Source: Psychrobacter sp. UBA5136 (lineage in GTDB: Bacteria; Pseudomonadota; Gammaproteobacteria; Pseudomonadales; Moraxellaceae). Taken from it: a DNA stretch of 64,000 nt. Shown one piece after another: positions 39,183 to 48,274 of the stretch. The first letter of the stretch is position 1. The number at the start of each line of letters is the position of its first letter. The position numbers and the translations under genes are program-made. The stretch lies in the NCBI RefSeq assembly GCF_002414005.1, contig NZ_DHYG01000056.1, forward strand, positions 1 to 64,000, written 5' to 3'. Under the pieces are notes generated by a model that searched no databases, was not told where the DNA came from, and worked only from the letters and a program-made list of their open reading frames with translations.

Positions 39183-40229
39183 TTATATTTTTAATTTAAA
39201 ATTCAAATTGCTTTTTGGTATTTCCAAATAGCTTATAGCTTTGTAAGCATGGGGTGCGAAACTCGAAAAGTTTACTATAAAATCATTATCATCCCAGTAA
39301 AAGTCAATATTGTTTTCAACAATTTCGTCAATATAATTTATTAAAAAATCCTGATCTTCCTTTGCATATTTTTCGACTTTATCTGTTAACCATGTTGTTA
39401 AGCAATCGTATTCAATGAAGTCATCTAAAGTTAAAGTTCTTTCAGGGTTTAAAGCAAAATGTCTATGACTTAAATAATGATTTGGATGAGCGCCACCTGA
39501 ATATTCACTTATACCTGTTGATACTGATAAAATTTCGGATGAATGAATGGTTATAATATTTCCGATTTCAATATAATAGTAGCTTTCTTGTAAGGGCGGA
39601 GTTAAATCATATTTTTTTTCAGAATTTCGGAAGTTATCAATAAGATCAAAAATCTCTCTTTCAATAAAAGAGTTTATATATTTTGCATCGAAGAATGAGT
39701 TTTCTCTACAGATACTGTAATCAATAGAATAATCATATGGAGTCTTTATTTTAAGTTCATAACCGTCGGACTTTTTCACACAGTCTTCAAGCAAAATATT
39801 AGATTTATCAATTGAAGATAAATACTTCTCTCTTTGATAGTCTAAAGAATCTACAATCTTGTCTCTAAGCTTGCAATCGTCAAACTTAATATATTGATAC
39901 TTCGATAGACTTCTTGGAATATCGCAATCATTAATTAAAACGGGGAGAATATAAATATCATCTGAAAGCCTTTCCTCAGCATATACATCCATACGCTTTA
40001 TTTCCCGCTGGATGTAGCCTCTCTTTTCAGTCGCTTGCTTTGATAAAAGGATGACCACAAAGTCTGAATTCTTTAAAGCGTTTTCAATTTCATTATCCCA
40101 TGGTATTCCGATTGGTAGTTTTTTAGTATCTAGCCAAGGGTCATAAGAATGCATTTTAAGAAAATCATAAATAATTTCTGCTTTTTCACTATCTTCAGAA
40201 GCATGGCTAATAAACACTTTACGATACAT
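39183..40229 (-). CDS. TIR-domain protein fused to a PdaC/RsiV-like (DUF4163/DUF3298) region
   Basis: Residues 1-125 are a TIR domain: KVFISHASEDSEKA, WLDTKKLPIGIPWDNEIENA, FVVILLSKQ and GYIQREIKRM, with Glu76 at the position of the catalytic Glu of NAD-cleaving TIRs. Residues about 155-348 look like DUF4163 plus DUF3298, as in PdaC/RsiV: EYSGGAHPNHY (GGAHPN at 245-250) and a C-terminal FAPHAYKAISYLEIPKSNL. There is no signal peptide or membrane helix, so the normally extracytoplasmic module would be cytosolic. ATG 40229 (348 aa) follows AAAGGA; a TTG at 40232 adds one residue. The DNA is strongly AT-rich (47 G/C in 39181-39360 by hand count, against 30 of 60 in a parC line), suggesting transfer. 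Function unknown. Confidence 0.8.
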   Translation of the reverse strand: MYRKVFISHASEDSEKAEIIYDFLKMHSYDPWLDTKKLPIGIPWDNEIENALKNSDFVVILLSKQATEKRGYIQREIKRMDVYAEERLSDDIYILPVLINDCDIPRSLSKYQYIKFDDCKLRDKIVDSLDYQREKYLSSIDKSNILLEDCVKKSDGYELKIKTPYDYSIDYSICRENSFFDAKYINSFIEREIFDLIDNFRNSEKKYDLTPPLQESYYYIEIGNIITIHSSEILSVSTGISEYSGGAHPNHYLSHRHFALNPERTLTLDDFIEYDCLTTWLTDKVEKYAKEDQDFLINYIDEIVENNIDFYWDDNDFIVNFSSFAPHAYKAISYLEIPKSNLNFKLKI

Positions 40230-40262
40230 CAACTTTTCCTTTAAGCTAAATTAGAGAGTTTA

Positions 40263-40284
40263 AAGCTTATGAGAATATAAGCTT
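40263..40284. promoter_or_regulatory. Inverted repeat upstream of the TIR gene
   Basis: AAGCTTAT at 40263-40270 and ATAAGCTT at 40277-40284 form a perfect 8-bp inverted repeat around GAGAAT, about 20 nt upstream of the TIR ribosome-binding site. It could be an operator or an mRNA hairpin. There is no T-run for a terminator. Confidence 0.4.
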
Positions 40285-40321
40285 AAATTGAAACGAAAAA
40301 AAAGGCTAAAACGTTTGATAA

Positions 40322-42649
40322 TCACTCCCCAACCACCTCAACACTCGTCACATTCTGAAAGCCTCTTGGCAACTGCCCACCGCGACTACCGCGACTGCCC
40401 GTATAATTAGCCAAATCATTAGGCTTTAGCGTCACATGACGTTTGCCAGCGGTGATGATAAGGCTGTCTTGCTGACTAAGTGGCGTGATGGCAAGTACCT
40501 CTTCACCCTCTTTTAGGGCAATCATTTTGTTGCCTTTGCCGCGCGCTTGTTCGGGCAAATCCTCAAGGGCAAACATCAATAGATAGCCTGCATTGGTCAC
40601 GACGGCGAGGTGATCAGGTGCCGCGCTTACGTTGCTAGTGTCGCCTTCTGCATTGTCATTATTGGCATTAGCTGTCAACTCCGCTGGCGCATCGATACGC
40701 GCTACAGGCAACAAGCGACTACCAGCCGCTAGGTTAATGACGTTTTTGCCCGCTTTTTGATTGCTATCAAGATTACCAAGGGTATTGATAAAGCCATAAC
40801 CTGCGGAGCTAGCAAGGATAATGCGCTGGTTACTATCGCCAGTTAATAGCTGCTCAAAGCTGGCACCAGCTGGCGGTTTTAGCACACTGGTCAGCGGATC
40901 GCCTTGCCCACGTGCGGAGGCGAGGTTATGCGCATCGATACTATAGCTGCGTCCGGTACTGTCGAGTACGTAGATTTTCTCGTTGGATTTACCGCGGACG
41001 TGAGCTTGATAGCTGTCACCTGAGCGATAGGTCATGCCAGCAGCATCAACGTCATGCCCTTTAGCCGCGCGAATCCAGCCTGCTTTCGATAAAATAGCGG
41101 TGATAGGCTCGCTTGGTACGAGGTCGGACTCTTTTAATGCTTGCGCTTCTTCGCGTTCTACCAAGCGTGACATACGCTCGTTGCCGTGCTCTTTCATGTC
41201 GGCGCTAAGCTCATCAATCATCAGATTGGTTAGACTATCTTGATTGTCCAAGTAATCTTGAATGATGGCGCGTTCGGCAGCCAGTTCGTCTTGCTCGCGG
41301 CGCAGCTCAATTTCTTCTAATCTTGCAAGCTGACGCAAACGAATATCTAAGATAGCATTGGCTTGGATTTCAGTCAGATCATAGCCCTGCATCAATGACA
41401 GTTTTGGATCGTCTTCTTCACGAATGATACGAATCACTTCATCAATGTTTAAATAAGCAATCAGTAAGCCTGCAAGGATATGCAAGCGCTTATCAATTTT
41501 ATCGAGGCGATATTGCAGACGGCGCGTGACCACCGAGCGGCGACAGACGAGCCATTCTTCTAGGATTTCTTTTAGGTTTTTAACTTGCGGCTTACCATTT
41601 AAGCCAATCATATTCATATTGACGCGGTAATTGCTCTCAAGATCCGTACTGGCAAATAAGTGACTCATGACGCGCTCGACATCGACCCGCGTTGAACGCA
41701 GCTCAAGCACGATACGGCAAGCGTTTTCGTGGTCTGATTCATCATGAATGTCGGTCACCCAAGGCAGCTTTTTATCCATCATAAGCTTTGCGATTTGCTC
41801 TTGGATTTTATTGCCCGACACCTGATAAGGAAGGGCGTCGATGATGACGAGATTCTTCTCTTTAGGGTCAATATGATAGGTGGCGCGCATTTTATAGCTG
41901 CCGCGACCGCTTTCGTACATCGCTTGCAAATCTTTTTTGCTGGTGATGATTTCGGCAGGGGTTGGCAAATCAGGCGCGGGTAGCGACTGGGTTAACTGCT
42001 TCACGGATAAATCAGGATTTTTTAGCAGACGAATCGCCGCCCGTACCACTTCATTGAGGTTATGGGGCGGGATATCGGTTGCCATGCCGACGGCGATACC
42101 CGTTGTACCATTTAATAAAATATTGGGCAGGCGCGCGGGCAGGGTAACCGGCTCTTGTAAGGTGCCATCAAAATTGTCTTGCCAATCGACCGTGCCTTGG
42201 CCGAGCTCGGCAAGCAAGGTATTGGCATAAGCGGACATTTTGGCTTCGGTATAACGCATGGCGGCAAAGGATTTGGGATCATCAGGACTGCCCCAGTTAC
42301 CTTGTCCAGTAATGAGCGGGTAACGATAGCTAAACGGCTGCGCCATCAGTACCATGGCTTCATAACAGGCGCTATCGCCATGCGGGTGATATTTACCCAA
42401 GACGTCACCGACGGTACGCGCTGATTTTTTGGCCTTAGCAGAGGATTTTAATCCCAGCTCGCTCATGGCATAGACGATACGGCGCTGCACAGGTTTTAGG
42501 CCGTCAGCGATGTTGGGTAGCGCGCGGTCCATGATGACGTACATGGCATAGTTGAGATAGGCTTGCTCGGTGAATTCCGCCACGGAGCGGGTGTCCATCG
42601 GTTCATTAGCAATAAGTGGGTCAATCGTATGATCAATAACATCGGACAT
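40322..42649 (-). CDS. parC: DNA topoisomerase IV subunit A
   Basis: ParC decatenates sister chromosomes together with ParE. The 775-residue product has the GyrA/ParC breakage-reunion domain with the catalytic Tyr133 in RYTEAKMS. The quinolone region reads KYHPHGDSACYEAMVLMAQP with Ser93 and Glu97, equivalent to E. coli Ser80 and Glu84, both wild type. The shorter C-terminal beta-pinwheel (from about 510, with ARGQGDPLT) separates it from GyrA. An Asn/Asp-rich loop (about 655-675) interrupts the pinwheel. No parE is in the window. Confidence 0.97.
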   Translation of the reverse strand: MSDVIDHTIDPLIANEPMDTRSVAEFTEQAYLNYAMYVIMDRALPNIADGLKPVQRRIVYAMSELGLKSSAKAKKSARTVGDVLGKYHPHGDSACYEAMVLMAQPFSYRYPLITGQGNWGSPDDPKSFAAMRYTEAKMSAYANTLLAELGQGTVDWQDNFDGTLQEPVTLPARLPNILLNGTTGIAVGMATDIPPHNLNEVVRAAIRLLKNPDLSVKQLTQSLPAPDLPTPAEIITSKKDLQAMYESGRGSYKMRATYHIDPKEKNLVIIDALPYQVSGNKIQEQIAKLMMDKKLPWVTDIHDESDHENACRIVLELRSTRVDVERVMSHLFASTDLESNYRVNMNMIGLNGKPQVKNLKEILEEWLVCRRSVVTRRLQYRLDKIDKRLHILAGLLIAYLNIDEVIRIIREEDDPKLSLMQGYDLTEIQANAILDIRLRQLARLEEIELRREQDELAAERAIIQDYLDNQDSLTNLMIDELSADMKEHGNERMSRLVEREEAQALKESDLVPSEPITAILSKAGWIRAAKGHDVDAAGMTYRSGDSYQAHVRGKSNEKIYVLDSTGRSYSIDAHNLASARGQGDPLTSVLKPPAGASFEQLLTGDSNQRIILASSAGYGFINTLGNLDSNQKAGKNVINLAAGSRLLPVARIDAPAELTANANNDNAEGDTSNVSAAPDHLAVVTNAGYLLMFALEDLPEQARGKGNKMIALKEGEEVLAITPLSQQDSLIITAGKRHVTLKPNDLANYTGSRGSRGGQLPRGFQNVTSVEVVGE

Positions 42650-43263
42650 AAAATAGGTTTCGCTTTTATTTCTTAATAAAGGTTTTAATAATCTGGTTTT
42701 GATGAGCTTATATAGACAAATTAGGGAAAAATAAGATAGTGCTATCGTAAAGGATATTGGCCCAATTAAAAAGGGATAACTCAGAATAGACGACAGGTCG
42801 TGACGTGCTCAACAGTAATAAAATGGTGGACGCGTAACTTTATAACTTTCAACTTTATAAGCTTTAAAAAGTGTATTCCTAACCTTGATAAAGGACGGTA
42901 AATAATAGCGGAAAAGTATAAAAATAGCATTAATAGATTAATGTTGGCTAATATATTTGGCGTTATTTGAGTAAAAATTGGCCTTAAATAATTGATTTTA
43001 ATAAAAATAGGTGTCGTCAAGTAAGTTTAAGAACTCAAGTTTCAATCTTTTGTATTGAGTAGTTTGTATAAAGTGTGTATGTTAATCAACAAAGGGCTAT
43101 TTACCGCTATATTGTTGATCCATCGCCATATTTTATATCGTCAGCGGCCCGCCATGTCTGGGTTGTGCGAATGGCTAGCTTGTCCGGCGATGTTTGGTAT
43201 GTTTATCACTTTTAGATAGGTATGGATTGACAGCAGCACACTATTATTAGGAGCAGGAAGATT
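42650..43263. other. Divergent parC to fadD spacer
   Basis: This 614-nt AT-rich stretch separates two divergent genes and must hold both promoters. I see short repeats of ACTTTATAA near 42835 and 42850 but no gene, terminator or recognisable operator. A TTGACA at 43227 lacks a -10 partner. Confidence 0.5.
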
Positions 43264-44991
43264 ATGGAAAATCAAGGTAACGTAATTCGTCGTGATGACA
43301 AACCGTGGGTAAAAACTTACGAAAAACTTGGCATCCAATACGACATTGATATGCCGCCCGCCAATACTTCTTTGATCGATATCTTGGAGCAGAATTTTGT
43401 TACCCACGCAGGGCGTACAGCGTTTGTGTGCATGGATGTAAAGCTTTCTTACGAAGATTTAGACCGTTATAGCAAACAAATTGCCGCATACTTACAGTCG
43501 CTTGGCCTGCAAAAAGGCGATAAAGTGGCGGTGATGATGCCCAATATCTTGCAGCTACCGGTTGCCGTATTAGGCGTGCTACGCGCTGGCATGACCTTGG
43601 TGAATGTTAATCCACTTTATACCTCAAAAGAGCTTGAGCATCAGTTAAAAGACTCTGATACCAAAGTGCTGTTTATTCTAGAAAACTTTGCCAAAACCTA
43701 TCAAGACATTGGCAAAAACTTGGTTGATCACGTGGTCATCACCTCGATGGGCGATTTGATGAGCCCGCTAAAAGGTTTTATCGTTAATGCGGTCGTGCGC
43801 CACGTGAAAAAACTGGTGCCTGATTATAAAATTAAAGGCAGCGTGAATTTCAAAAAAGCACTCAATAAATTATCTGCCAAAAATTATAAACGCCCAACCA
43901 ATATCGAGCTTGATGATGTTGCAGTACTACAATATACCGGTGGTACCACAGGCGTTGCCAAAGGCGCGATGCTCACGCACGGTAACTTGGTTGCCAACCT
44001 TATTCAGTGTGATACCTATCTTGGTGATGCGTTTGATAAGTTTGAAGAAATGAATGAGCAGCCTGTCATTATGACCGCATTACCGCTGTATCATATTTTC
44101 TCATTTACCGTTTGTGGTATGTTCGGCTTATATCGTGGTTGTATTGGCCTGCTGGTACCAAATCCGCGTGATGGCGCAAGCTTAATCAAAGCATACAAAG
44201 ATTACCCGCCAGCGTTTTTCCCAGCGGTCAATACATTATTTAATGGCTTAGCTAACAGCGAAGCATTCCAAGCCCTAGACCATAGTAAGCTTGAGATGTC
44301 GATGGGCGGCGGTATGGCGGTACTAAAAGCCACTGCTGAAAAATGGGAAAAAATAACCGGTAACGTCATTGTTCAAGGGTATGGTCTGTCAGAGACGTCT
44401 CCTGTTGCGTCGGCAAACCCGCAAGGTACTGGCGAGTTCTCAGGTAATATTGGTCTTCCGATGCCTGCGACCGACATGGCGGTCTTAGATGAAGAGGGCA
44501 ATGAAGTGCCAGTGGGTGAGCGCGGTGAAATCTGTGTCCGTGGTCCGCAGGTCATGAAAGGCTACTGGAAGCGTGAAGATGCAACCCGCGAGGTCATGAC
44601 CTCTGATGGTTATTTCCGTACGGGTGATATCGGGGTGATGGACGAAGAGGGTTACTTCACAATCGTTGACCGTAAGAAGAATATGATTTTGGTGTCAGGC
44701 TTTAACGTTTATCCAAACGAAGTGGAAGACGTGATGGCAGGTCATCCAAAGATTTTGGAGTGCGGCGTCATCGGTATCGACGATGACAAGAGCGGCGAAG
44801 TACCAAAAATCTTTGTCGTTCGTAGCGATGATAGCTTAACCAAAGAAGATGTGCTTAATTATGCCAAAGAAAATCTAACCGGTTATAAGCGTCCTCGTCA
44901 TGTTGAATTCATCGATGAGCTGCCAAAATCTAACGTTGGTAAGATTTTGCACAAAGACTTGCGCGCCCTAGAAGAGAAAAATCACGGTTAA
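43264..44991 (+). CDS. fadD: Long-chain fatty-acid-CoA ligase (first of two)
   Basis: FadD activates fatty acids to acyl-CoA through an acyl-adenylate at the inner face of the membrane. The 575-residue product has the AMP-binding motif YTGGTTGVAKGAMLTHGN near residue 225, then YGLSETSPVA and YFRTGDIG. The hinge/linker VDRKKNMILVSGFNVYPNEV and the C-terminal Lys in KSNVGKILHKDLR are intact. The ATG follows AGGAAG. It is about 480 nt upstream of a close paralogue, like the Pseudomonas fadD1-fadD2 pair, but a terminator between them implies separate transcription. Confidence 0.95.
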   Translation: MENQGNVIRRDDKPWVKTYEKLGIQYDIDMPPANTSLIDILEQNFVTHAGRTAFVCMDVKLSYEDLDRYSKQIAAYLQSLGLQKGDKVAVMMPNILQLPVAVLGVLRAGMTLVNVNPLYTSKELEHQLKDSDTKVLFILENFAKTYQDIGKNLVDHVVITSMGDLMSPLKGFIVNAVVRHVKKLVPDYKIKGSVNFKKALNKLSAKNYKRPTNIELDDVAVLQYTGGTTGVAKGAMLTHGNLVANLIQCDTYLGDAFDKFEEMNEQPVIMTALPLYHIFSFTVCGMFGLYRGCIGLLVPNPRDGASLIKAYKDYPPAFFPAVNTLFNGLANSEAFQALDHSKLEMSMGGGMAVLKATAEKWEKITGNVIVQGYGLSETSPVASANPQGTGEFSGNIGLPMPATDMAVLDEEGNEVPVGERGEICVRGPQVMKGYWKREDATREVMTSDGYFRTGDIGVMDEEGYFTIVDRKKNMILVSGFNVYPNEVEDVMAGHPKILECGVIGIDDDKSGEVPKIFVVRSDDSLTKEDVLNYAKENLTGYKRPRHVEFIDELPKSNVGKILHKDLRALEEKNHG

Positions 44992-45104
44992 ACCGTCTAA
45001 TGCCGCAAACTGTCTGATATCAAATTTAGCACGTTTTTTATAGCGCTTTATAAGTACTGAGCATCGATAAAAATGTCTTGATATTTGATAGGCTAATGGT
45101 GAAA

Positions 45105-45147
45105 GATGATAAGGTCTTATGCAAACGGCCTTATCATTTTTTTATTT
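45105..45147 (+). terminator. Rho-independent terminator after the first fadD
   Basis: ATGATAAGG at 45106-45114 pairs with CCTTATCAT at 45129-45137 and runs into seven T. Confidence 0.85.
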
Positions 45148-45300
45148 TTCGAGACAGGTTTGGTAGTATTCATAGAGAACGGCGCGCAAAACTGCTATAG
45201 TTCTTGCCCATACATTTTCTATTTTACGTTTGCATGTCACGATAACAGTAGATGGATATCGTAATAAAAACTTGGGCAGGCGTCCTAAGAATTTTTAAGA

Positions 45301-45354
45301 TAAAAAGTTTGCGGATAACAAAACTTTTTACGTAAAACAAAAGCTCTTACGTAA
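45301..45354. promoter_or_regulatory. Cluster of inverted repeats upstream of the second fadD
   Basis: TAAAAAGTTT at 45301-45310 is inverted perfectly at 45321-45330. It overlaps the 12-bp palindrome TTTTACGTAAAA at 45326-45337, and TTACGTAA recurs at 45347-45354, so TTACGTAA occurs twice with centres 19 bp apart. Possible binding site of a fatty-acid-responsive regulator; the identity is unknown. Confidence 0.4.
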
Positions 45355-45429
45355 TAAGACCGCTTATTCACAAGTTTTCGATTTTACAAATAAGTGATTG
45401 TTGACCACGGTGATTTTATTCAATAAATT

Positions 45430-45453
45430 TTAACAGCAAGTTATTAACAGCAA
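45430..45453. repeat. 10-bp direct repeat, period 14
   Basis: TTAACAGCAA at 45430-45439 and 45444-45453, just upstream of the second fadD ribosome-binding site. Confidence 0.75.
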
Positions 45454-45468
45454 TATCTAGGGAAGATT

Positions 45469-47250
45469 ATGACGGACAGTACCAATAAAGAAGCCAAAAA
45501 CCATAACGCGGCAGCGGATACTCAATCAATGGTTGAAAATACCTTTCCTACCATGCCAACGATAGATAGCGACAGTCCGTGGTTGAACACCTATGAGCGT
45601 TATGGTATTGAACCGACCATCGATATGCCAGATGACAACACGTCTTTACTGGAGGTGTTCGAGCGCAACTTTAGTCGTTATGGGCAAAAACCCGCTTACA
45701 TTTGCATGGGTTCGTCAATCACCTTTAAGCAGTTAGATTTGTATAGCCGCCAAATTGCCAGCTATTTGCAATCTTTAGGATTGGATAAAGGCGATAAAGT
45801 TGCCGTCATGATGCCAAATATTCTGCAATATCCGATTGTGATGCTGGGTATCATCCGCGCTGGCATGATTTTGGTCAACGTCAACCCTTTATATACTAGC
45901 CGCGAGCTGTCGCATCAGCTGCATGACAGTGGCGCCAAAGCGTTGTTTATCGTTGAAAACTTTGCCAAAACCTATCAAGAAGCCGAAGATAAAGGACAAG
46001 TAGAGCACGTCATCGTCTGTAAATTGGGCGATATGCTTGGCTTGGTCAAAGGCGCCGTGGTCAATCTTGTCGCGCGTCATGTCAAAAAAATGATTCCTGC
46101 TTATCATCTGCCTGAGAGCACCAGCTTTAAGCATGCACTAAATGCTGTTTCTGCCAGTAAATATAAGCGTCCTGATCTCAACTTAAGCGATGTGGCATTA
46201 TTGCAATATACTGGCGGTACGACGGGTGTTGCCAAAGGCGCGATGCTGTCGCACGGCAACTTAGTTGCTAACATGCTGCAAATCAGTGCGGTGATAAACA
46301 GTGCTTTTGAAGATGATGCTGACGCCAATGACATTATCTTGACCGCGCTGCCGTTATACCATGTGTTCTCATTTATGGTTTGCGGTATGTACGGTATGTA
46401 TCAAGGGTATGCTGGTTTATTGATACCAAATCCGCGTGATTTGGATGGTTTGATTAAAGAGATGGCTAAATACAAACCGTCCTTTATCCCTGCGGTAAAT
46501 ACCCTGTTTAATGGTTTGGTACACAAAGAAGGCTTTGCCGATTTAGATTTCTCTAATCTAAAAGCGTCGATTGGCGGCGGTATGTCGGTCTTGCCAAGCG
46601 TGGCAAAAGAGTGGCACAAAATCACTGGCCTGCCAATCGTTGAAGGCTACGGCTTGTCAGAAACCTCTCCTGTGGTCGCCTTTAACCCAATGACCATCTC
46701 TGAATTTACCGGAAAAATTGGTATCCCTGCCTCCAGCACTGATGTGATTTTGATTGATGATGATGAAAATGAAGTGGCACTCGGTGATCGCGGTGAAATC
46801 TGCGTCAAAGGCCCACAGGTGATGATTGGCTATCAAAATCGCCCAGAAGAAACGGCTGAGACCTTTACTGCTAATGGCTTTTTGAAAACTGGCGATATTG
46901 GTATCATGGATGAAAAAGGCTTTATCAAAATCGTTGACCGCAAAAAAGACATGATTTTGGTCTCGGGCTTTAACGTTTATCCAAACGAAATCGAAGAAGC
47001 CATGAGCGAGCATCCTAACGTAGTAGAGTGCGGCGCTATTGGTATTCCTAGTGACGAGCGCGGCGAAGATCCGAAGCTGTTTGTGGTCAAAAAGGGCGAC
47101 GTGACCGAGCAAGAGCTGCTTGATTTTGGCAAAAAGCAATTGACCGGCTACAAACGTCCGCGCCATATCCAATTCGTTGATGAATTACCAAAATCAAACG
47201 TCGGTAAAATCCTTCGTAAAGAATTGCGTAAGATGGAAGGGTTAGAATAA
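45469..47250 (+). CDS. fadD: Long-chain fatty-acid-CoA ligase (second of two)
   Basis: The 593-residue paralogue carries the same motifs as the upstream gene: YTGGTTGVAKGAMLSHGN, YGLSETSPVVAFNP, LKTGDIG, VDRKKDMILVSGFNVYPNEI and KSNVGKILRKELR. It has an N-terminal extension of about 25 hydrophilic residues before SPWLNTYERYGIEPTIDMP. The ATG follows AGGGAAG. Divergence between the copies is clear along the whole length (for example the 180-230 region), so this is an old duplication, possibly with different chain-length preference. Confidence 0.95.
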   Translation: MTDSTNKEAKNHNAAADTQSMVENTFPTMPTIDSDSPWLNTYERYGIEPTIDMPDDNTSLLEVFERNFSRYGQKPAYICMGSSITFKQLDLYSRQIASYLQSLGLDKGDKVAVMMPNILQYPIVMLGIIRAGMILVNVNPLYTSRELSHQLHDSGAKALFIVENFAKTYQEAEDKGQVEHVIVCKLGDMLGLVKGAVVNLVARHVKKMIPAYHLPESTSFKHALNAVSASKYKRPDLNLSDVALLQYTGGTTGVAKGAMLSHGNLVANMLQISAVINSAFEDDADANDIILTALPLYHVFSFMVCGMYGMYQGYAGLLIPNPRDLDGLIKEMAKYKPSFIPAVNTLFNGLVHKEGFADLDFSNLKASIGGGMSVLPSVAKEWHKITGLPIVEGYGLSETSPVVAFNPMTISEFTGKIGIPASSTDVILIDDDENEVALGDRGEICVKGPQVMIGYQNRPEETAETFTANGFLKTGDIGIMDEKGFIKIVDRKKDMILVSGFNVYPNEIEEAMSEHPNVVECGAIGIPSDERGEDPKLFVVKKGDVTEQELLDFGKKQLTGYKRPRHIQFVDELPKSNVGKILRKELRKMEGLE

Positions 47251-47276
47251 AATCAGCGTTAAACCTTGCGAAAGCC

Positions 47277-47314
47277 GCGGCGTAATAGCTTGGGAAATCT
47301 TGCTATTGCGCCGC
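47277..47314. other. Stem-loop downstream of the second fadD
   Basis: GCGGCGTAATAGC at 47277-47289 pairs with GCTATTGCGCCGC at 47302-47314 (13 bp, one G-T pair). There is no T-run, so it is either an mRNA 3' stabiliser or a weak terminator. Confidence 0.55.
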
Positions 47315-47477
47315 TGTCACGTTAGGATAGCGTCATCTTTTTATCTGCTAGCGCGTCCGTTGACGTGACAACGAAAACGAACTTGTGAACCTGTGAATCC
47401 GTTATTTGATCACTCTTTACAATGCTTAAAACTCTGCTTTATAACCCTGCTTTTACAACATCGTACTAGGATATTTT

Positions 47478-48194
47478 ATGCGTATTGACAACCGAGAGCT
47501 TAATCAACTTCGCTCGATCAGCTTTGAGCGCCATTACACAAAGCATGCTGAAGGCTCAGTATTGGTCAGCTTTGGCGATACCAAAGTACTATGTACCGCA
47601 AGCGTAGAGTCGGGCGTACCGCGCTGGCTTAAAGGCAAAGGCCAAGGCTGGATTACGGCAGAATATGGCATGTTGCCACGGGCGACCAACACCCGCAACC
47701 AGCGTGAAGCAGCCCGCGGCAAACAATCAGGTCGTACGCAAGAAATCCAGCGCTTAATCGGTCGTAGCTTACGGGCGATGATTGATTTGAGTAAGCTTGG
47801 CGAAAATACCATTTATCTTGATTGTGATGTGTTGCAAGCGGATGGCGGCACACGTACCGCCAGCATAACAGGCGCCGCCATTGCCCTTATCGATGCGCTA
47901 GAGAATCTGCAAAAAGGCAAAAAGCTAAAAGCCGATCCCTTGATTGGTTTGGTCGCTGCGGTGTCGGTTGGGATGAAAGATGGCAAAGCGTATCTCGATT
48001 TAAACTACGAAGAAGATGCCAGCTGTGATACCGATTTAAACGTGGTCATGACGCAAAAAGGCGAATTTATCGAGCTGCAAGGGACGGCAGAAGAAAAACC
48101 TTTTACCCGCGCGCAAGCAGACGATATGCTGTTTCTTGCTGAAAAAGGCATCGCTGAGCTTATCGACATGCAAAAAACAGCGTTGGGTTGGTAA
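47478..48194 (+). CDS. rph: Ribonuclease PH
   Basis: RNase PH trims tRNA 3' ends by phosphorolysis. The 238-residue product has MRIDNRELNQLRSISFERHY, GSVLVSFGDTKVLCTASVE, GWITAEYGMLPRAT and the phosphate-binding SGRTQEIQRLIGRSLRA. The C-terminus is full length, unlike the frameshifted E. coli K-12 gene. The ATG follows AGGATATTTT. It stands alone. Confidence 0.98.
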   Translation: MRIDNRELNQLRSISFERHYTKHAEGSVLVSFGDTKVLCTASVESGVPRWLKGKGQGWITAEYGMLPRATNTRNQREAARGKQSGRTQEIQRLIGRSLRAMIDLSKLGENTIYLDCDVLQADGGTRTASITGAAIALIDALENLQKGKKLKADPLIGLVAAVSVGMKDGKAYLDLNYEEDASCDTDLNVVMTQKGEFIELQGTAEEKPFTRAQADDMLFLAEKGIAELIDMQKTALGW

Positions 48195-48274
48195 ATTTAT
48201 AAACGCTGTTCTATGATTTTTTGTTTAAACCGATAACTTTTATCCTCCCATTGCTCTCTCATAGGTAATCATAC

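Larger units (their letters stand above)
44992..45468. other. Spacer between the two fadD genes
   Basis: This 477-nt gap contains a terminator (45105-45147), a 10-bp inverted repeat at 45301-45330, palindromes TTTTACGTAAAA (45326-45337) and TTACGTAA (45347-45354), and a period-14 repeat at 45430-45453. No gene is seen. The palindromes are plausible operator sites for the second fadD. Confidence 0.55.

Noticed and set aside
43227..43232. TTGACA as a fadD -35 box
   Set aside because: No acceptable -10 hexamer 16-18 nt downstream; it would also place the start inside the ribosome-binding region.
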